Source: an uncultured Schumannella sp.
GTDB lineage: Bacteria; Actinomycetota; Actinomycetes; Actinomycetales; Microbacteriaceae
Direction of reading: 5' to 3'
DNA length: 35,247 nucleotides
NCBI RefSeq assembly: GCF_905479755.1
Contig: NZ_CAJQNT010000038.1
Location: forward strand, 1 to 35,247
Below the pieces are notes generated by a model. That model did not search any database. It saw only the letters and a program-made list of their open reading frames with translations, and was not told the origin of the DNA. Made by a program: the position numbers and the translations under genes. This document shows positions 23,594-32,250 of the stretch, piece after piece. The stretch's first letter is position 1. The number at the start of each line of letters is the position of its first letter.

Positions 23594-26500
23594 GTGACGG
23601 TTTCGATGCGCGTGATGTCGGCCGGCGATGGCTACAAGTACCTGTTGAAATCCGTCGCCGCAGGCGACGCTGACCGGAGTCTCAGCACGCCGTTGACCCG
23701 CTACTACACCGCAGCGGGCACGCCTCCGGGGTTCTGGATGGGCTCGGGGCTGGGCCGTCTCGGCAACGGTGAGCTGGTCGAAGGCGCCCAGGTCTCAGAG
23801 GCCCAGCTACAGCTCTTGATCGGGATGGGCCACGACCCGATCACCGGCGAACCGCTGGGTCGCGCCTACCAGCAGTTCACCTCGGCTACCGAACGGGTCA
23901 AGCAGCGCGTCGACGCGCTCGATCCCGACCTGGGGCCGGTGACGCGGGCGCGCGAGGTCGCCATGATCGAGGCCGAGGAAGCCGAGCGAGGCACTCGCCG
24001 CGCGGTGGCCGGGTTCGACTTCACGTTCAGCGTTCCGAAGTCGGTCTCCGCGATCTGGGCGGTTGCGGATGCAGGCACGCAAGCATTGATCGCGGAGGCC
24101 CATCACGCGGCGGTTGCAGAGCTGGTTGCGTTCCTGGAACGCGAGGTTGCAGCAACCCGCGTGGGTGCAACCGGACCGGACGGAGCGGTTGCGCACGTCG
24201 ATGTCGCAGGCGTCACCGCGGCCGCATTTGATCACTACGACAGCCGCTCCGGTGACCCCCAGCTCCACACGCATGTCGTGATCAGCAACAAGGTGCAGAC
24301 GGTTCAGGACGGCCGCTGGCGGACCCTGGCCGGCCGGCCGATGCACTCCGCGGTCGTCGCCGTCTCCGAGCTCTACAACGCGGCCCTGGCCGACCAGGTG
24401 ACTCGCACGCTCGGGCTGGGGTGGGAGGCACGGGAGCGGGGACGGGACCGGAACCCAGCATGGGAAATTGAGGGCGTGCCCGACGAGGTGGTGACCGAGT
24501 TCTCTACTCGCTCCCGGCACATCGAGGCCGAGAAGGACCGCCTCATTGCGGAGTACGTCGTCAAGCACGGCAGGCAACCCTCGGCGCGGACGGTGCTGAA
24601 ACTCCGTGCGCAGGCAACCCTGATCACGAGGCCGGAGAAACAGGTCAAGTCGCTGGCCGACCTCACCCATGAATGGCGGCAGCGCGCCAACCGCATCCTC
24701 GGTCGAGATGCAACCAGATGGGCACGCACCTTCACCAGCGATGCAACTCCCCGCCGGGTACTGCGCGCCGACGACGTACCGCTAGACGTAGTGCAGGAAG
24801 TCGGGCAGACCGTGATGGAGACGGTTGGCGAGAAGCGTTCGACCTGGACCCGGTGGAACCTGCACGCCGAGGCCAGCAGGCAGTTGATGGGCTGGCGGTT
24901 CGCCAGCATCGAGGACCGCGAAGCGATCACCGGCCTCGTCGTGGACGCGGCCGAGCGTTCCTCGCTGCGCCTCACTCCACCGGAGCTGGCGACCAGCCCG
25001 CTCGAGTTCCGCCGCCCGGACGGCACCACCCGGTTCCGCCCCCGGCACTCGACACTGTTCTCATCCGAGGCGCTGCTGGCCGCCGAAGACCGCCTCCTTA
25101 CCCGCGCGCAGGCGACGACCGCGCCCATGGTGCCCTTGGAGACGGTGGAACGGATCGCCCGCAAGCCCGACACGCGCGGCCGAGTGCTCGGCGAGGATCA
25201 AGCCGCAGCCGTGGCCGCGATTGCCGTCTCCGGCCGGGTCGTGGACGTGCTGGTCGGCCCGGCCGGAGCCGGGAAGACCACCGCCATGTCGGCATTGCGC
25301 CGTGCCTGGGAGAAGGAATACGGCACCGGGTCCGTGGTCGGCCTGGCTCCCTCGGCGGTCGCCGCCCAGGTCCTCGCCGACGATCTGGGGATCAGATGCG
25401 AGAACACGGCGAAGTGGTGGCAGAACCACCTCATGCACGGCACCACGTTCGAACCGGGTCAGCTCGTCATCATCGACGAAGCCTCCCTCGCCGGCACCGC
25501 GTCGCTGGACCGGATCACGCGCGAGGTCGAGAACGCCGGTGCAAAGGCCCTGCTGGTCGGAGACTGGGGCCAACTCCAATCGGTCGATGCCGGCGGAGCG
25601 TTCGAACTGCTCGTCCACTCCCGCGACGACGCCCCGGAGCTTCACGATTTGCACCGCTTCAGCCACGCCTGGGAGAAGACCACCTCGCTCCAGCTCCGCC
25701 ACGGCCGCGCCGAAGCGGTCGACACGCTCATCGACCACGGGCGAATCACCGGCGGCGAGGCAGAGGCGATGATCGACGCCGCCTACACCGCCTGGCAGCG
25801 TGACCTCGCCACCGGGCGTGCGTCGATCCTCGTCGCCGAGACCCACGAGTCCGTCACCACGCTCAACGCCCGAGCACGGGCCGACCGGATCATCGACGGT
25901 GCCGTGAACCCGACCCGCGAGGTCGGTCTGCATGATGGCACGGCCGCGTCCGAAGGCGATCTGGTCATCACCCGACACAACGATCGCCGGCTTCGTAACG
26001 GTCAGACATGGGTCCGCAACGGCGCCCGCTGGATCGTCACCAACGTCCGTGACGACGGATCGGTGAGCATCCGCCCCGCCGCGCGCCGGTTCGGCGGCGG
26101 GATCGTCCTGCCCGCCGACTATGTGACCAAGCACCTGGACCTCGGTTACGCGATCACGGCGCACAGGGCGCAGGGCGTGACCACCGAGACCTCGCACGTT
26201 GTCGTCACCCCTTCGACCACGCGGGAGAACTTCTATGTCTCGATGACTCGCGGCGCGGAAGGCAACTACGCCTATGTCGCCGTCGACCGCGAGGATCAGG
26301 AGCACACTGAGCCGCACCCCGGCGACAACCCCAACGTCACCGCCCGCAGCGTCCTGTACGGCGTGCTCCAACACATCGGCGCCGAGATGTCGGCGCACGA
26401 GACGATCACTGCCGAGGAAGCACACTGGGGCTCGATCACTCAGCTTGCGGCCGAGTACGAGACGACCGCCCAAGCCGCCCAGCACGACCGCTGGGCCACA

Positions 26501-27154
26501 CTGCTTGCCGCGTCCGGGCTCACGCCCGAGCAAGTCGGCGACGTGCTCGACTCCGACGCCTACGGTGCGCTCTCTGCCGAGTTGCGGCACGCCGAAGCCA
26601 ACCACCACGACCTCGACGCCCTGCTCCCGAGACTCGTCGGCGCCCGCAGTCTGGACGACGCCGACGACATCGCCTCCGTCATCCACTCCCGCCTCGCACG
26701 CGCCACAGCGCGGCCGGCCGGGTCCGGCCGCACCCGCAAAACACCACGGCTGATCGCCGGACTGATCCCCGAAGCCGCCGGTCCGATGGCTGCCGAGATG
26801 CGCCACGCCCTGGACGAACGCCGCGACCTCATCGAGCAACGCGCCGACGCCGTACTCCACAGCGACCTTACCGACAACCAGCCTTGGACCGCGAAACTCG
26901 GCGGCGAACCCAAGGACGCGACGCGGCAGGAGGCGTGGAGACGTGCCGCGCGCACGGTCGCGGCCTACCGTGACCGCTACCAGATCACCGACGACCGCAG
27001 CCCGTTCGGCCCGGCGCCGCGGAGCACCAGCCAGAAGATCGACGCCGTACGAGCGCGCGCCGCTCTCAACCGCGCGCAATCCATCACTACAGGCGAAAGT
27101 GTGATGCACGGAGTACCGACGACTGTCCGGTCTGGTCCGGAGCTGCGTCTATGA
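23594..27154 (+). CDS. MobF-family conjugative relaxase-helicase (TraA/TrwC-like)
   Basis: An 1186-residue bifunctional protein that nicks and unwinds element DNA for transfer. The TrwC relaxase domain (about 1-330) has the N-terminal tyrosines (Y14, Y16 and the YY pair at 37-38) and the HxH of the metal triad in DPQLHTHVVISNKV (H225, H227). A RecD-like helicase follows (about 535-900) with Walker A GPAGAGKTT near 555-563, VIIDEAS (motif II), GDWGQLQSV and a C-terminal YAITAHRAQGVT with FYVSMTRG. The C-terminal 250 residues are helical. The start is the GTG at 23594, because AGAAGGAGG lies about 9 bases before it; longer readings lack homology. Its stop overlaps the next gene by 4 bp (ATGA). 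Confidence 0.95.
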   Translation: MTVSMRVMSAGDGYKYLLKSVAAGDADRSLSTPLTRYYTAAGTPPGFWMGSGLGRLGNGELVEGAQVSEAQLQLLIGMGHDPITGEPLGRAYQQFTSATERVKQRVDALDPDLGPVTRAREVAMIEAEEAERGTRRAVAGFDFTFSVPKSVSAIWAVADAGTQALIAEAHHAAVAELVAFLEREVAATRVGATGPDGAVAHVDVAGVTAAAFDHYDSRSGDPQLHTHVVISNKVQTVQDGRWRTLAGRPMHSAVVAVSELYNAALADQVTRTLGLGWEARERGRDRNPAWEIEGVPDEVVTEFSTRSRHIEAEKDRLIAEYVVKHGRQPSARTVLKLRAQATLITRPEKQVKSLADLTHEWRQRANRILGRDATRWARTFTSDATPRRVLRADDVPLDVVQEVGQTVMETVGEKRSTWTRWNLHAEASRQLMGWRFASIEDREAITGLVVDAAERSSLRLTPPELATSPLEFRRPDGTTRFRPRHSTLFSSEALLAAEDRLLTRAQATTAPMVPLETVERIARKPDTRGRVLGEDQAAAVAAIAVSGRVVDVLVGPAGAGKTTAMSALRRAWEKEYGTGSVVGLAPSAVAAQVLADDLGIRCENTAKWWQNHLMHGTTFEPGQLVIIDEASLAGTASLDRITREVENAGAKALLVGDWGQLQSVDAGGAFELLVHSRDDAPELHDLHRFSHAWEKTTSLQLRHGRAEAVDTLIDHGRITGGEAEAMIDAAYTAWQRDLATGRASILVAETHESVTTLNARARADRIIDGAVNPTREVGLHDGTAASEGDLVITRHNDRRLRNGQTWVRNGARWIVTNVRDDGSVSIRPAARRFGGGIVLPADYVTKHLDLGYAITAHRAQGVTTETSHVVVTPSTTRENFYVSMTRGAEGNYAYVAVDREDQEHTEPHPGDNPNVTARSVLYGVLQHIGAEMSAHETITAEEAHWGSITQLAAEYETTAQAAQHDRWATLLAASGLTPEQVGDVLDSDAYGALSAELRHAEANHHDLDALLPRLVGARSLDDADDIASVIHSRLARATARPAGSGRTRKTPRLIAGLIPEAAGPMAAEMRHALDERRDLIEQRADAVLHSDLTDNQPWTAKLGGEPKDATRQEAWRRAARTVAAYRDRYQITDDRSPFGPAPRSTSQKIDAVRARAALNRAQSITTGESVMHGVPTTVRSGPELRL

Positions 27155-28572
27155 GCACGGGCGTCGCTGGCGCGCCCCACGCTGTCGGTGGCGGCCGATA
27201 CGGTCAAGACATGACCGACACGCACAGGGTGCGCCCGTATGGCTCGGCGCGTGACCTTCCATCTGTCAAAGAGATGGAGCAGCAGATGGCTGCGTTCAGG
27301 GTGCTCGGCTTCTTGCTTCCCAAAGATCAGCGGCAGCAGTTGAAAGACTTGGAACGTGAGCACAAGCGAATTACGGGGATCGTCGACGCCTTCTACGGGC
27401 TTCTTGGCGAGAGGAACTGGGTCTTCACTGGTGACCTCAACCTGCCCGCGGTGGAGTACGTTGTCAGCGCCGAAGACCCGATGACGGCTGAAAAGCGCCT
27501 TATCGAGTACTACAAGACCACCGAATGGATCGAGTTTCCGCTCCGCCGCCTGCACCGCTTCGACGCGATGCGCTCACGCATCCCGCTGCTACAAAACGCG
27601 CTGCACGACTACGAAGCCGGACGCTACTACAGCACGATTCTTGTGCTGCTGTCCGTGATGGACGGCTTCGTGAACGATCTCGACACCGCGACTCGGCAGG
27701 GTCTGCATGCCCGCCCAGAAGAAGACATGGTGGCGTGGGACAGTGTGGCCGGGCACCATCTGGGCCTAAGCCACGCGCATCAGTCCTTCACCAAAGGCTT
27801 CTACAAGACCGACACGAGGGAAGTGACCGAACTCTTCCGTAATGGCATCATGCACGGCACACTTGTCAACTTTGACAACGATGTCGTCGCCACAAAGGCC
27901 TGGAACCGCCTCTTCGCGGTGGCCGATTGGGCAGACGCACGTGAACGCCAGGCAAAACCGGTCGAGCCGACGCCTACGTTGCGTGCATCGATCGGCCGTT
28001 GGAGAGACATCCAAGACCAGAAGGTCAAGATCGAAGAATGGCAGCCCTACCAATACGAACCGGGTGCATCGACCGACCAGGCGTCCGAAGTCGCCGCGAC
28101 ATGCGCGGACTTCCTTGAAAGATGGCAAAGGAGGCAGTGGGGACCCGCAGGCGCCCACTTCATGGAACTCGGCAGCACACGATCCTCAGTCGGCAGGCTC
28201 GCGGTCGAGGCCAAGGACCTTTACCAAGGGCTCAGCCTCGCGACGTGGACGATCCTTCGCGTGCGCCACGTCGCAGCCGCCGTCGCCCACACCGACGTAG
28301 AACTCGTCGTGGATGGCAGCACCTATCGAACCGACCTACGTTGGGTTCGCGTTGATGATGCGGGAAGTACCGCAACCGAATGGGAGCCTGGCCGGTGGGT
28401 GCTTTCGATGTACGGCCCCTCCCACTTCTTGAAGCCTGAAACGATCGTTACGCACTTGGTCTCGACTCAAGAATCGGTGGCCAGCGAGGGTGCGGTCTCA
28501 GCGTTTGACACCGGGGTCGAGAGGACAGAACCCATTACTGACCCCGACCCGTCGGACGGCCCCGTCGCCTGA
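27151..28572 (+). CDS. Unknown protein with a HEPN-like RNxxxH motif
   Basis: A 473-residue soluble protein, coupled to the relaxase gene by an ATGA overlap; an in-frame ATG at 27211 could be the true start. The region 120-260 is helical (FDAMRSRIPLLQNALHDYEA, STILVLLSVMDGFVNDLD) and contains FRNGIMHG with R230 and H235. R-polar-x3-H at the end of a helical pair is the catalytic signature of HEPN RNases and nucleotidyltransferase partners. The 360-470 region has no recognised fold and an acidic tail. It could be a toxin or antiphage RNase, or a transfer-linked factor; HEPN assignment rests on one motif and the helical context. Confidence 0.6.
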   Translation: MSTGVAGAPHAVGGGRYGQDMTDTHRVRPYGSARDLPSVKEMEQQMAAFRVLGFLLPKDQRQQLKDLEREHKRITGIVDAFYGLLGERNWVFTGDLNLPAVEYVVSAEDPMTAEKRLIEYYKTTEWIEFPLRRLHRFDAMRSRIPLLQNALHDYEAGRYYSTILVLLSVMDGFVNDLDTATRQGLHARPEEDMVAWDSVAGHHLGLSHAHQSFTKGFYKTDTREVTELFRNGIMHGTLVNFDNDVVATKAWNRLFAVADWADARERQAKPVEPTPTLRASIGRWRDIQDQKVKIEEWQPYQYEPGASTDQASEVAATCADFLERWQRRQWGPAGAHFMELGSTRSSVGRLAVEAKDLYQGLSLATWTILRVRHVAAAVAHTDVELVVDGSTYRTDLRWVRVDDAGSTATEWEPGRWVLSMYGPSHFLKPETIVTHLVSTQESVASEGAVSAFDTGVERTEPITDPDPSDGPVA

Positions 28573-28612
28573 GCGAGTTCGCCATGTCGTCGCGGCGTCG
28601 GTTGCGTCGCGG

Positions 28613-29617
28613 TCAGATCGATCGTCCCGGCGCGCCTGGTTCGGAGCGGTGGCGACCGAACTCCTGTCCCAGCTCGGCCCGAACCGCCCTGCGCTTGGAT
28701 GTACCTTCGGTATCGAGCAGAGCGATCACGTCGCTGGGCTGGGTGACAAGAGATGCGAAGCGCTGCTTGATGAGTTCGTTCGGCCCGGTGCTGGCGGCGC
28801 TGGTCGCCGGGCCGGGGACCGCTCCTACGCCTCTACCCAGCTCGCGTGCGGTGAACACGGTGGTCATCGACCCGGACCGCGCGCCCGCCTCGGGGATCAC
28901 GGTCGCGCCCGACAGGGCCGCCATCAGCCGGTTTCGCGCGATGAATCTGTGCCTGGTCGGCGCAGTTCCCGGCGGCAGCTCACTGACCAGCAGCCCGATA
29001 TCCCCGATCTGACGCAGCAGGTCGCTGTGACCGGCCGGGTAGGGACGGTCCAGACCGCCCGCGAGGACCGCGATCGTCTGCCCACCGGCCGCGAGTACGG
29101 CGCGGTGCGCGGCTCCCTCGATCCCGTAGGCGCCGCCGGCGACGACGATGCGTTCTTCGTCGGCCATCCCCATGGCCAGATCGCCGGTGACATGGTCCCC
29201 GTATGGCGTTGAGGCGCGAGAGCCGGTGATCGTGACGCGATCGCTCAGCGCCGTCGTCAGGAACGAGGTCGCCCCGCGCGTCCACAACAGGTACGGAGCG
29301 CGGTCACCCAGGTCGTCCAGACCGGCGGGCCATTCCTTGTCCGCCGGGATGAGAGTGCCGAACTCTCCGCCTTGCGTCTCGGCCACTCGGCCGGGGAAGT
29401 CGGGTGTGATCCGAGCGGCGAGGCGTTCGCGCCAAATCAGCGCGTCGGCGCGGGCGAGGCCGGGTGCCGGGTCGTCGGACTCGATCAGCCGCAGCGTCTC
29501 GATCCCGCCGAGATGTGCGAGGACGCGCCCGGTGGCAGCGTCGTTCGGCTCGGCGATCATCGACAACGCCGCCCGCGCCGCCCGCTCACCCTGCATCTGC
29601 TCGGCCAGTGTCGCCAT
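28613..29617 (-). CDS. dprA: DprA/Smf-family DNA-processing protein
   Basis: A 334-residue DprA. The Rossmann-like core (about 125-295) holds the family signatures: GSRASTPYG, VVAGGAYGIEGAAHR, TIAVLAGGLDRPYPAGH, SELPPG with PTRHRF and RNRLMAALS, then EAGARSGSMTT and GAVPGP. In competent bacteria DprA loads RecA on incoming single-stranded DNA; on a conjugative element it may help strand handling or recombination after transfer. Mobile-element DprA paralogues are common. It is convergent with the HEPN-like gene (40 bp apart). The start ATG has GAGAGGA upstream. The first 120 residues are the usual helical N-terminal domain; the C-terminal 40 residues are a short winged-helix-like tail. Confidence 0.93.
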   Translation of the reverse strand: MATLAEQMQGERAARAALSMIAEPNDAATGRVLAHLGGIETLRLIESDDPAPGLARADALIWRERLAARITPDFPGRVAETQGGEFGTLIPADKEWPAGLDDLGDRAPYLLWTRGATSFLTTALSDRVTITGSRASTPYGDHVTGDLAMGMADEERIVVAGGAYGIEGAAHRAVLAAGGQTIAVLAGGLDRPYPAGHSDLLRQIGDIGLLVSELPPGTAPTRHRFIARNRLMAALSGATVIPEAGARSGSMTTVFTARELGRGVGAVPGPATSAASTGPNELIKQRFASLVTQPSDVIALLDTEGTSKRRAVRAELGQEFGRHRSEPGAPGRSI

Positions 29618-29684
29618 GATCGGTGTCCTCTCGCTCCAAGGTCACCGACGAGGTACACGCCCGCGCACCGACGACGGGTTCCCT

Positions 29685-29803
29685 CTGTCAGGGGACAGCC
29701 GTAAAGTGGACGACGAGGCAGGTTCTCTAGCTACGCGGGTCCTACGGGACAGCCCCTCTGAGGGCACTCGGTTCATAGCCGCCTTCACGACGGAACACCG
29801 TCG
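29685..29803. promoter_or_regulatory. Repeat-rich leader between dprA and the small membrane-protein gene
   Basis: The 213-bp divergent gap holds CTGTC-AGGG-GACAG (29685-29698), two copies of GGGACAGCC (29692-29700 and 29746-29754), and a hairpin CGACGG-AACA-CCGTCG (29788-29803) close to the start of the next gene. These may be operator sites and a leader hairpin for the membrane-protein gene. No promoter is identified with confidence. Confidence 0.35.
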
Positions 29804-29830
29804 CGCTATGACGAGGAAGAGAGACCCGCA

Positions 29831-30223
29831 ATGCTCCGCACATCCGTGGCGCTCAGCGCACGAGGCTACGGCGTACTCCGCTACGCACCCACCAACCTGC
29901 TCATCAACGCCATCCGCACCCGCCGTGGCCTCAAGTGGGGCATCCCCGCCATGGTGCTGGCCGCGGTCTACTTCTATGCCGCCGCGATCTGCACCACGAT
30001 CGTCAACGACGGCGGTCCCGGCTGGCTGTACCTGCTGGTCCTGCTGTTCGTCTGGAACGCCTTCAAGTTCCTCTGGATCGGACCAGTCAGCTTCCTACTC
30101 ATGGTCAGGTCGAACCACTTAGGCGCGGAGAGCGCATGCCTGAACCACGAGCGACGCTGGCGCGTCTCCGGGCATGGCGGGCCTCTTCGTGACAACCTAG
30201 ACAGAGGCAGGAGCCGGAGGTAA
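29831..30223 (+). CDS. Small membrane protein of actinobacterial mobile elements (sometimes called sulfate permease-like)
   Basis: A 130-residue protein with two membrane helices at about 37-56 (WGIPAMVLAAVYFYAAAICT) and 62-90 (PGWLYLLVLLFVWNAFKFLW). The N-terminal part (about 8-35) is basic and amphipathic and the C-terminal 35 residues are very basic. Small proteins of this kind recur next to MobF regions of actinobacterial elements and are sometimes labelled permease-like without support; transport is not shown. ATG with GAGGAAGAGAG upstream sets the start. A 20-bp gap separates it from the next gene. Confidence 0.7.
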   Translation: MLRTSVALSARGYGVLRYAPTNLLINAIRTRRGLKWGIPAMVLAAVYFYAAAICTTIVNDGGPGWLYLLVLLFVWNAFKFLWIGPVSFLLMVRSNHLGAESACLNHERRWRVSGHGGPLRDNLDRGRSRR

Positions 30224-30242
30224 GCACCGACAGGAGGACCTG

Positions 30243-31244
30243 ATGCGGCGCGTGAGAGTTGGTCGGCGCGATGTCGGCGTTTCAGAGGTGCTTTCGTCTT
30301 ATTGGCACTTCGCGGCTGAACGGCAGCACGTGTATCACGCGAGGTTACGTGGCGAACCTGGTCCGTGGACCGATGACGCAGTCCTCTCGAAGTATCGCTT
30401 CACTAACGCCTACCGTGCCGCTGACCGCGTGTCACAAGATTTGATACGTATCTCATACGAGGGTCCTCAGGACCCCGAGAACCTCGTCTTGCGCGTTCTG
30501 CTATTTCGCTTCTTTAACAAGCCGTCGACCTGGGACGCGCTGGAATCTAGATTCGGTCAGATCACGACATCGACTTTCGACGTCAACGCCTACAGCAAGG
30601 TTCTGGACGCAAAGATTGCTAGCGGCGACAGAGTTTATTCTGCGGCGTATATCGTTCCACCCCCGCCGTTCGGCGCGGTTCGGAAGCACCGCAACCATCT
30701 GCTATTGGCCGAGCATATGATGCGCTCCGGGGTTGCCGCGCAAATCGAGCATGCTAGGTCTCTGAGCCAGGTCTTTGAGACGATTTCGACTTTTCCTTCA
30801 CTCGGTCCCTTCCTCTCTTATCAACTGGCGATCGACCTCAACTACACCTCGGTGATCGACTTTGATGAGAACGACTTTGTCGTGCCTGGGCCGGGCGCAC
30901 GCAGTGGTATCGCGAAGTGTTTCCCGCAACTCAATGGCGTTTCTCCGGAAGACGTCATCCGCTGGATGGTCGACACGCAAGAGGCACAGTTCGAAGAACA
31001 AGGCATCGAGTTTGACGATCTGTTCGGTAGGGCTTTGACGCTCATCGACTGCCAGAACCTGTTCTGCGAAACCGACAAGTACGCGCGCGTGATGCACCCC
31101 AATGTGCGCGGAGTCGGAAGCCGTAACAGAATCAAGCAGCAGTTCGCACCACAAGGCCCTCCGGCAACGCCATACTTTCCGCCAAAATGGGGCATCAACC
31201 AGCGGGTGTCGGGCCGTTCAAGCACGCTCGCATCAGCTATTTAG
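30243..31244 (+). CDS. 5-hmdU DNA kinase helical-domain/thymine pyrophosphorylase-like protein
   Basis: A 333-residue protein of the family found in phage thymine hypermodification (HMUDK helical domain; alpha-glutamyl/putrescinyl-thymine pyrophosphorylase-like). Signatures: ERQHVYHARL (26-35), WTDDAVLSKYRFTNAYRAAD with KYRFTNAYR at 50-58, a LFRFFNKPSTW segment (87-97), a DNA-glycosylase-like helix-hairpin-helix FPSLGPFLSYQLAIDL (184-199), DFDENDFVVPGPGAR (206-220) and C-terminal CQNLFCETDKYAR. In phages this domain is fused to or works with a P-loop kinase on 5-hydroxymethyl-dU in DNA; here it stands alone. The nearby genes for a thymidylate-synthase homologue and a P-loop kinase fit the pathway. 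AGGAGG precedes the ATG. Catalysis is not shown. Confidence 0.8.
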   Translation: MRRVRVGRRDVGVSEVLSSYWHFAAERQHVYHARLRGEPGPWTDDAVLSKYRFTNAYRAADRVSQDLIRISYEGPQDPENLVLRVLLFRFFNKPSTWDALESRFGQITTSTFDVNAYSKVLDAKIASGDRVYSAAYIVPPPPFGAVRKHRNHLLLAEHMMRSGVAAQIEHARSLSQVFETISTFPSLGPFLSYQLAIDLNYTSVIDFDENDFVVPGPGARSGIAKCFPQLNGVSPEDVIRWMVDTQEAQFEEQGIEFDDLFGRALTLIDCQNLFCETDKYARVMHPNVRGVGSRNRIKQQFAPQGPPATPYFPPKWGINQRVSGRSSTLASAI

Positions 31245-31254
31245 GCCGTCGGGC

Positions 31255-32244
31255 TCAGTGCCGCAACTGTTGAGGTCGTTGAAGATACTCGCGCGCGGCG
31301 GTAGCAAGTCTGCCATCCCCAAGTACAGCTAGCTTCTCGTCTAGGGCCACGGATTCGACTCCACTTTGCGCGGACCAATATAGATCGATCATTCGAATGT
31401 AGGCAAGCAGGAGCGGGTCGGTGAGGTTGCAGTCGAGCGCCGAGAGGTCTTGGCCGGAGCGAATGCCGGCCTCCAGTCGCATCCACTCGGCCCACGCCGC
31501 GGGCGCGTCCTCCCAGTCTGTGTCGAACTGCAACTGCTCTGTCGCGCCGGATGCCGCCCGGCTCGGTTGACTGGCCAGAAGTCGTGAAGCCCGGTCGAAG
31601 TGGCGCTCGTAGAGATGTAGGGAAGAGCTAAAGAAGACCAGTCGCCCAGGCATACATTGGAGCCACCGCGACATCACTTCAAGCAGTAGTGTCCACTCGA
31701 AGGCGTTGATGCCTGAGAATCCCCACCATATGTCAGTGCTGCGGGCGGCCACGTGGAGGTCGAGACGCCCATCCCTCATGATGAAGTGAAGCCAGTTGTT
31801 GCATGGGATATCTCGGCTCTCGACGAAGTCGCGACCCGGATCGTAAATACTGGCGACGGCACGACGGGAGAGTGGGTCTTTCCGGAGAATCTTCACGATC
31901 TCCGCGAGTTGATCCACGCCGTTCCAATTTCGGAGCCGCGGACCGTATCCAGCGCGCCATGTCAGGCCGTCATCCGAGAAGTCGACCGCGCGCTCTAGAT
32001 AGGCGCTGAGAAAGCTCAAGTCGTTTCGGCCCGCCAACACCCACATGCTCTCCGCTATCGAGGCAAAAACATTGTTGTTTCGGTGGGGGAGCACAACGTA
32101 GCGAGACCGAATGTCAGACACCTCGATGAGTCGCGCCCGCAGCTCCCTGGTCCGCTCTCCGCGGACCTCAACAGCGTCTCCAGAGTCGACAACGGCATGC
32201 AACTCGGCGAAGAACGCCTGCTCCACATCTCGATATGCAGCCAC
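31255..32244 (-). CDS. Thymidylate-synthase-like dUMP/pyrimidine (hydroxy)methylase
   Basis: A 329-residue ThyA homologue. Active-site counterparts are visible: ESMWVLAGR (E65), SRRAVASIYDP (R127-R128, phosphate binding), the nucleophile C148 in DIPCNNW, RSTDIWWGFSGIN (R168, N180) and SLHLYERH (H210, Y212). N180 fits the uracil-recognising Asn of thymidylate synthases rather than the Asp of dCMP hydroxymethylases, so dUMP is the likely substrate. TS has PCH after the cysteine, here PCN; phage dUMP hydroxymethylases also diverge around the folate site. With the HMUDK-like protein nearby, making 5-hydroxymethyl-dUMP is likely, but ordinary methylation is possible. It follows the P-loop kinase gene by 6 bp and converges with 30243-31244. 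Confidence 0.85.
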   Translation of the reverse strand: MAAYRDVEQAFFAELHAVVDSGDAVEVRGERTRELRARLIEVSDIRSRYVVLPHRNNNVFASIAESMWVLAGRNDLSFLSAYLERAVDFSDDGLTWRAGYGPRLRNWNGVDQLAEIVKILRKDPLSRRAVASIYDPGRDFVESRDIPCNNWLHFIMRDGRLDLHVAARSTDIWWGFSGINAFEWTLLLEVMSRWLQCMPGRLVFFSSSLHLYERHFDRASRLLASQPSRAASGATEQLQFDTDWEDAPAAWAEWMRLEAGIRSGQDLSALDCNLTDPLLLAYIRMIDLYWSAQSGVESVALDEKLAVLGDGRLATAAREYLQRPQQLRH

Positions 32245-32250
32245 CGCGCT

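Noticed and set aside
25061-27109. A 682-codon open frame antisense to the relaxase
   Set aside because: The relaxase helicase motifs lie on the plus strand; the antisense text has no domain and is typical of high-GC shadows.
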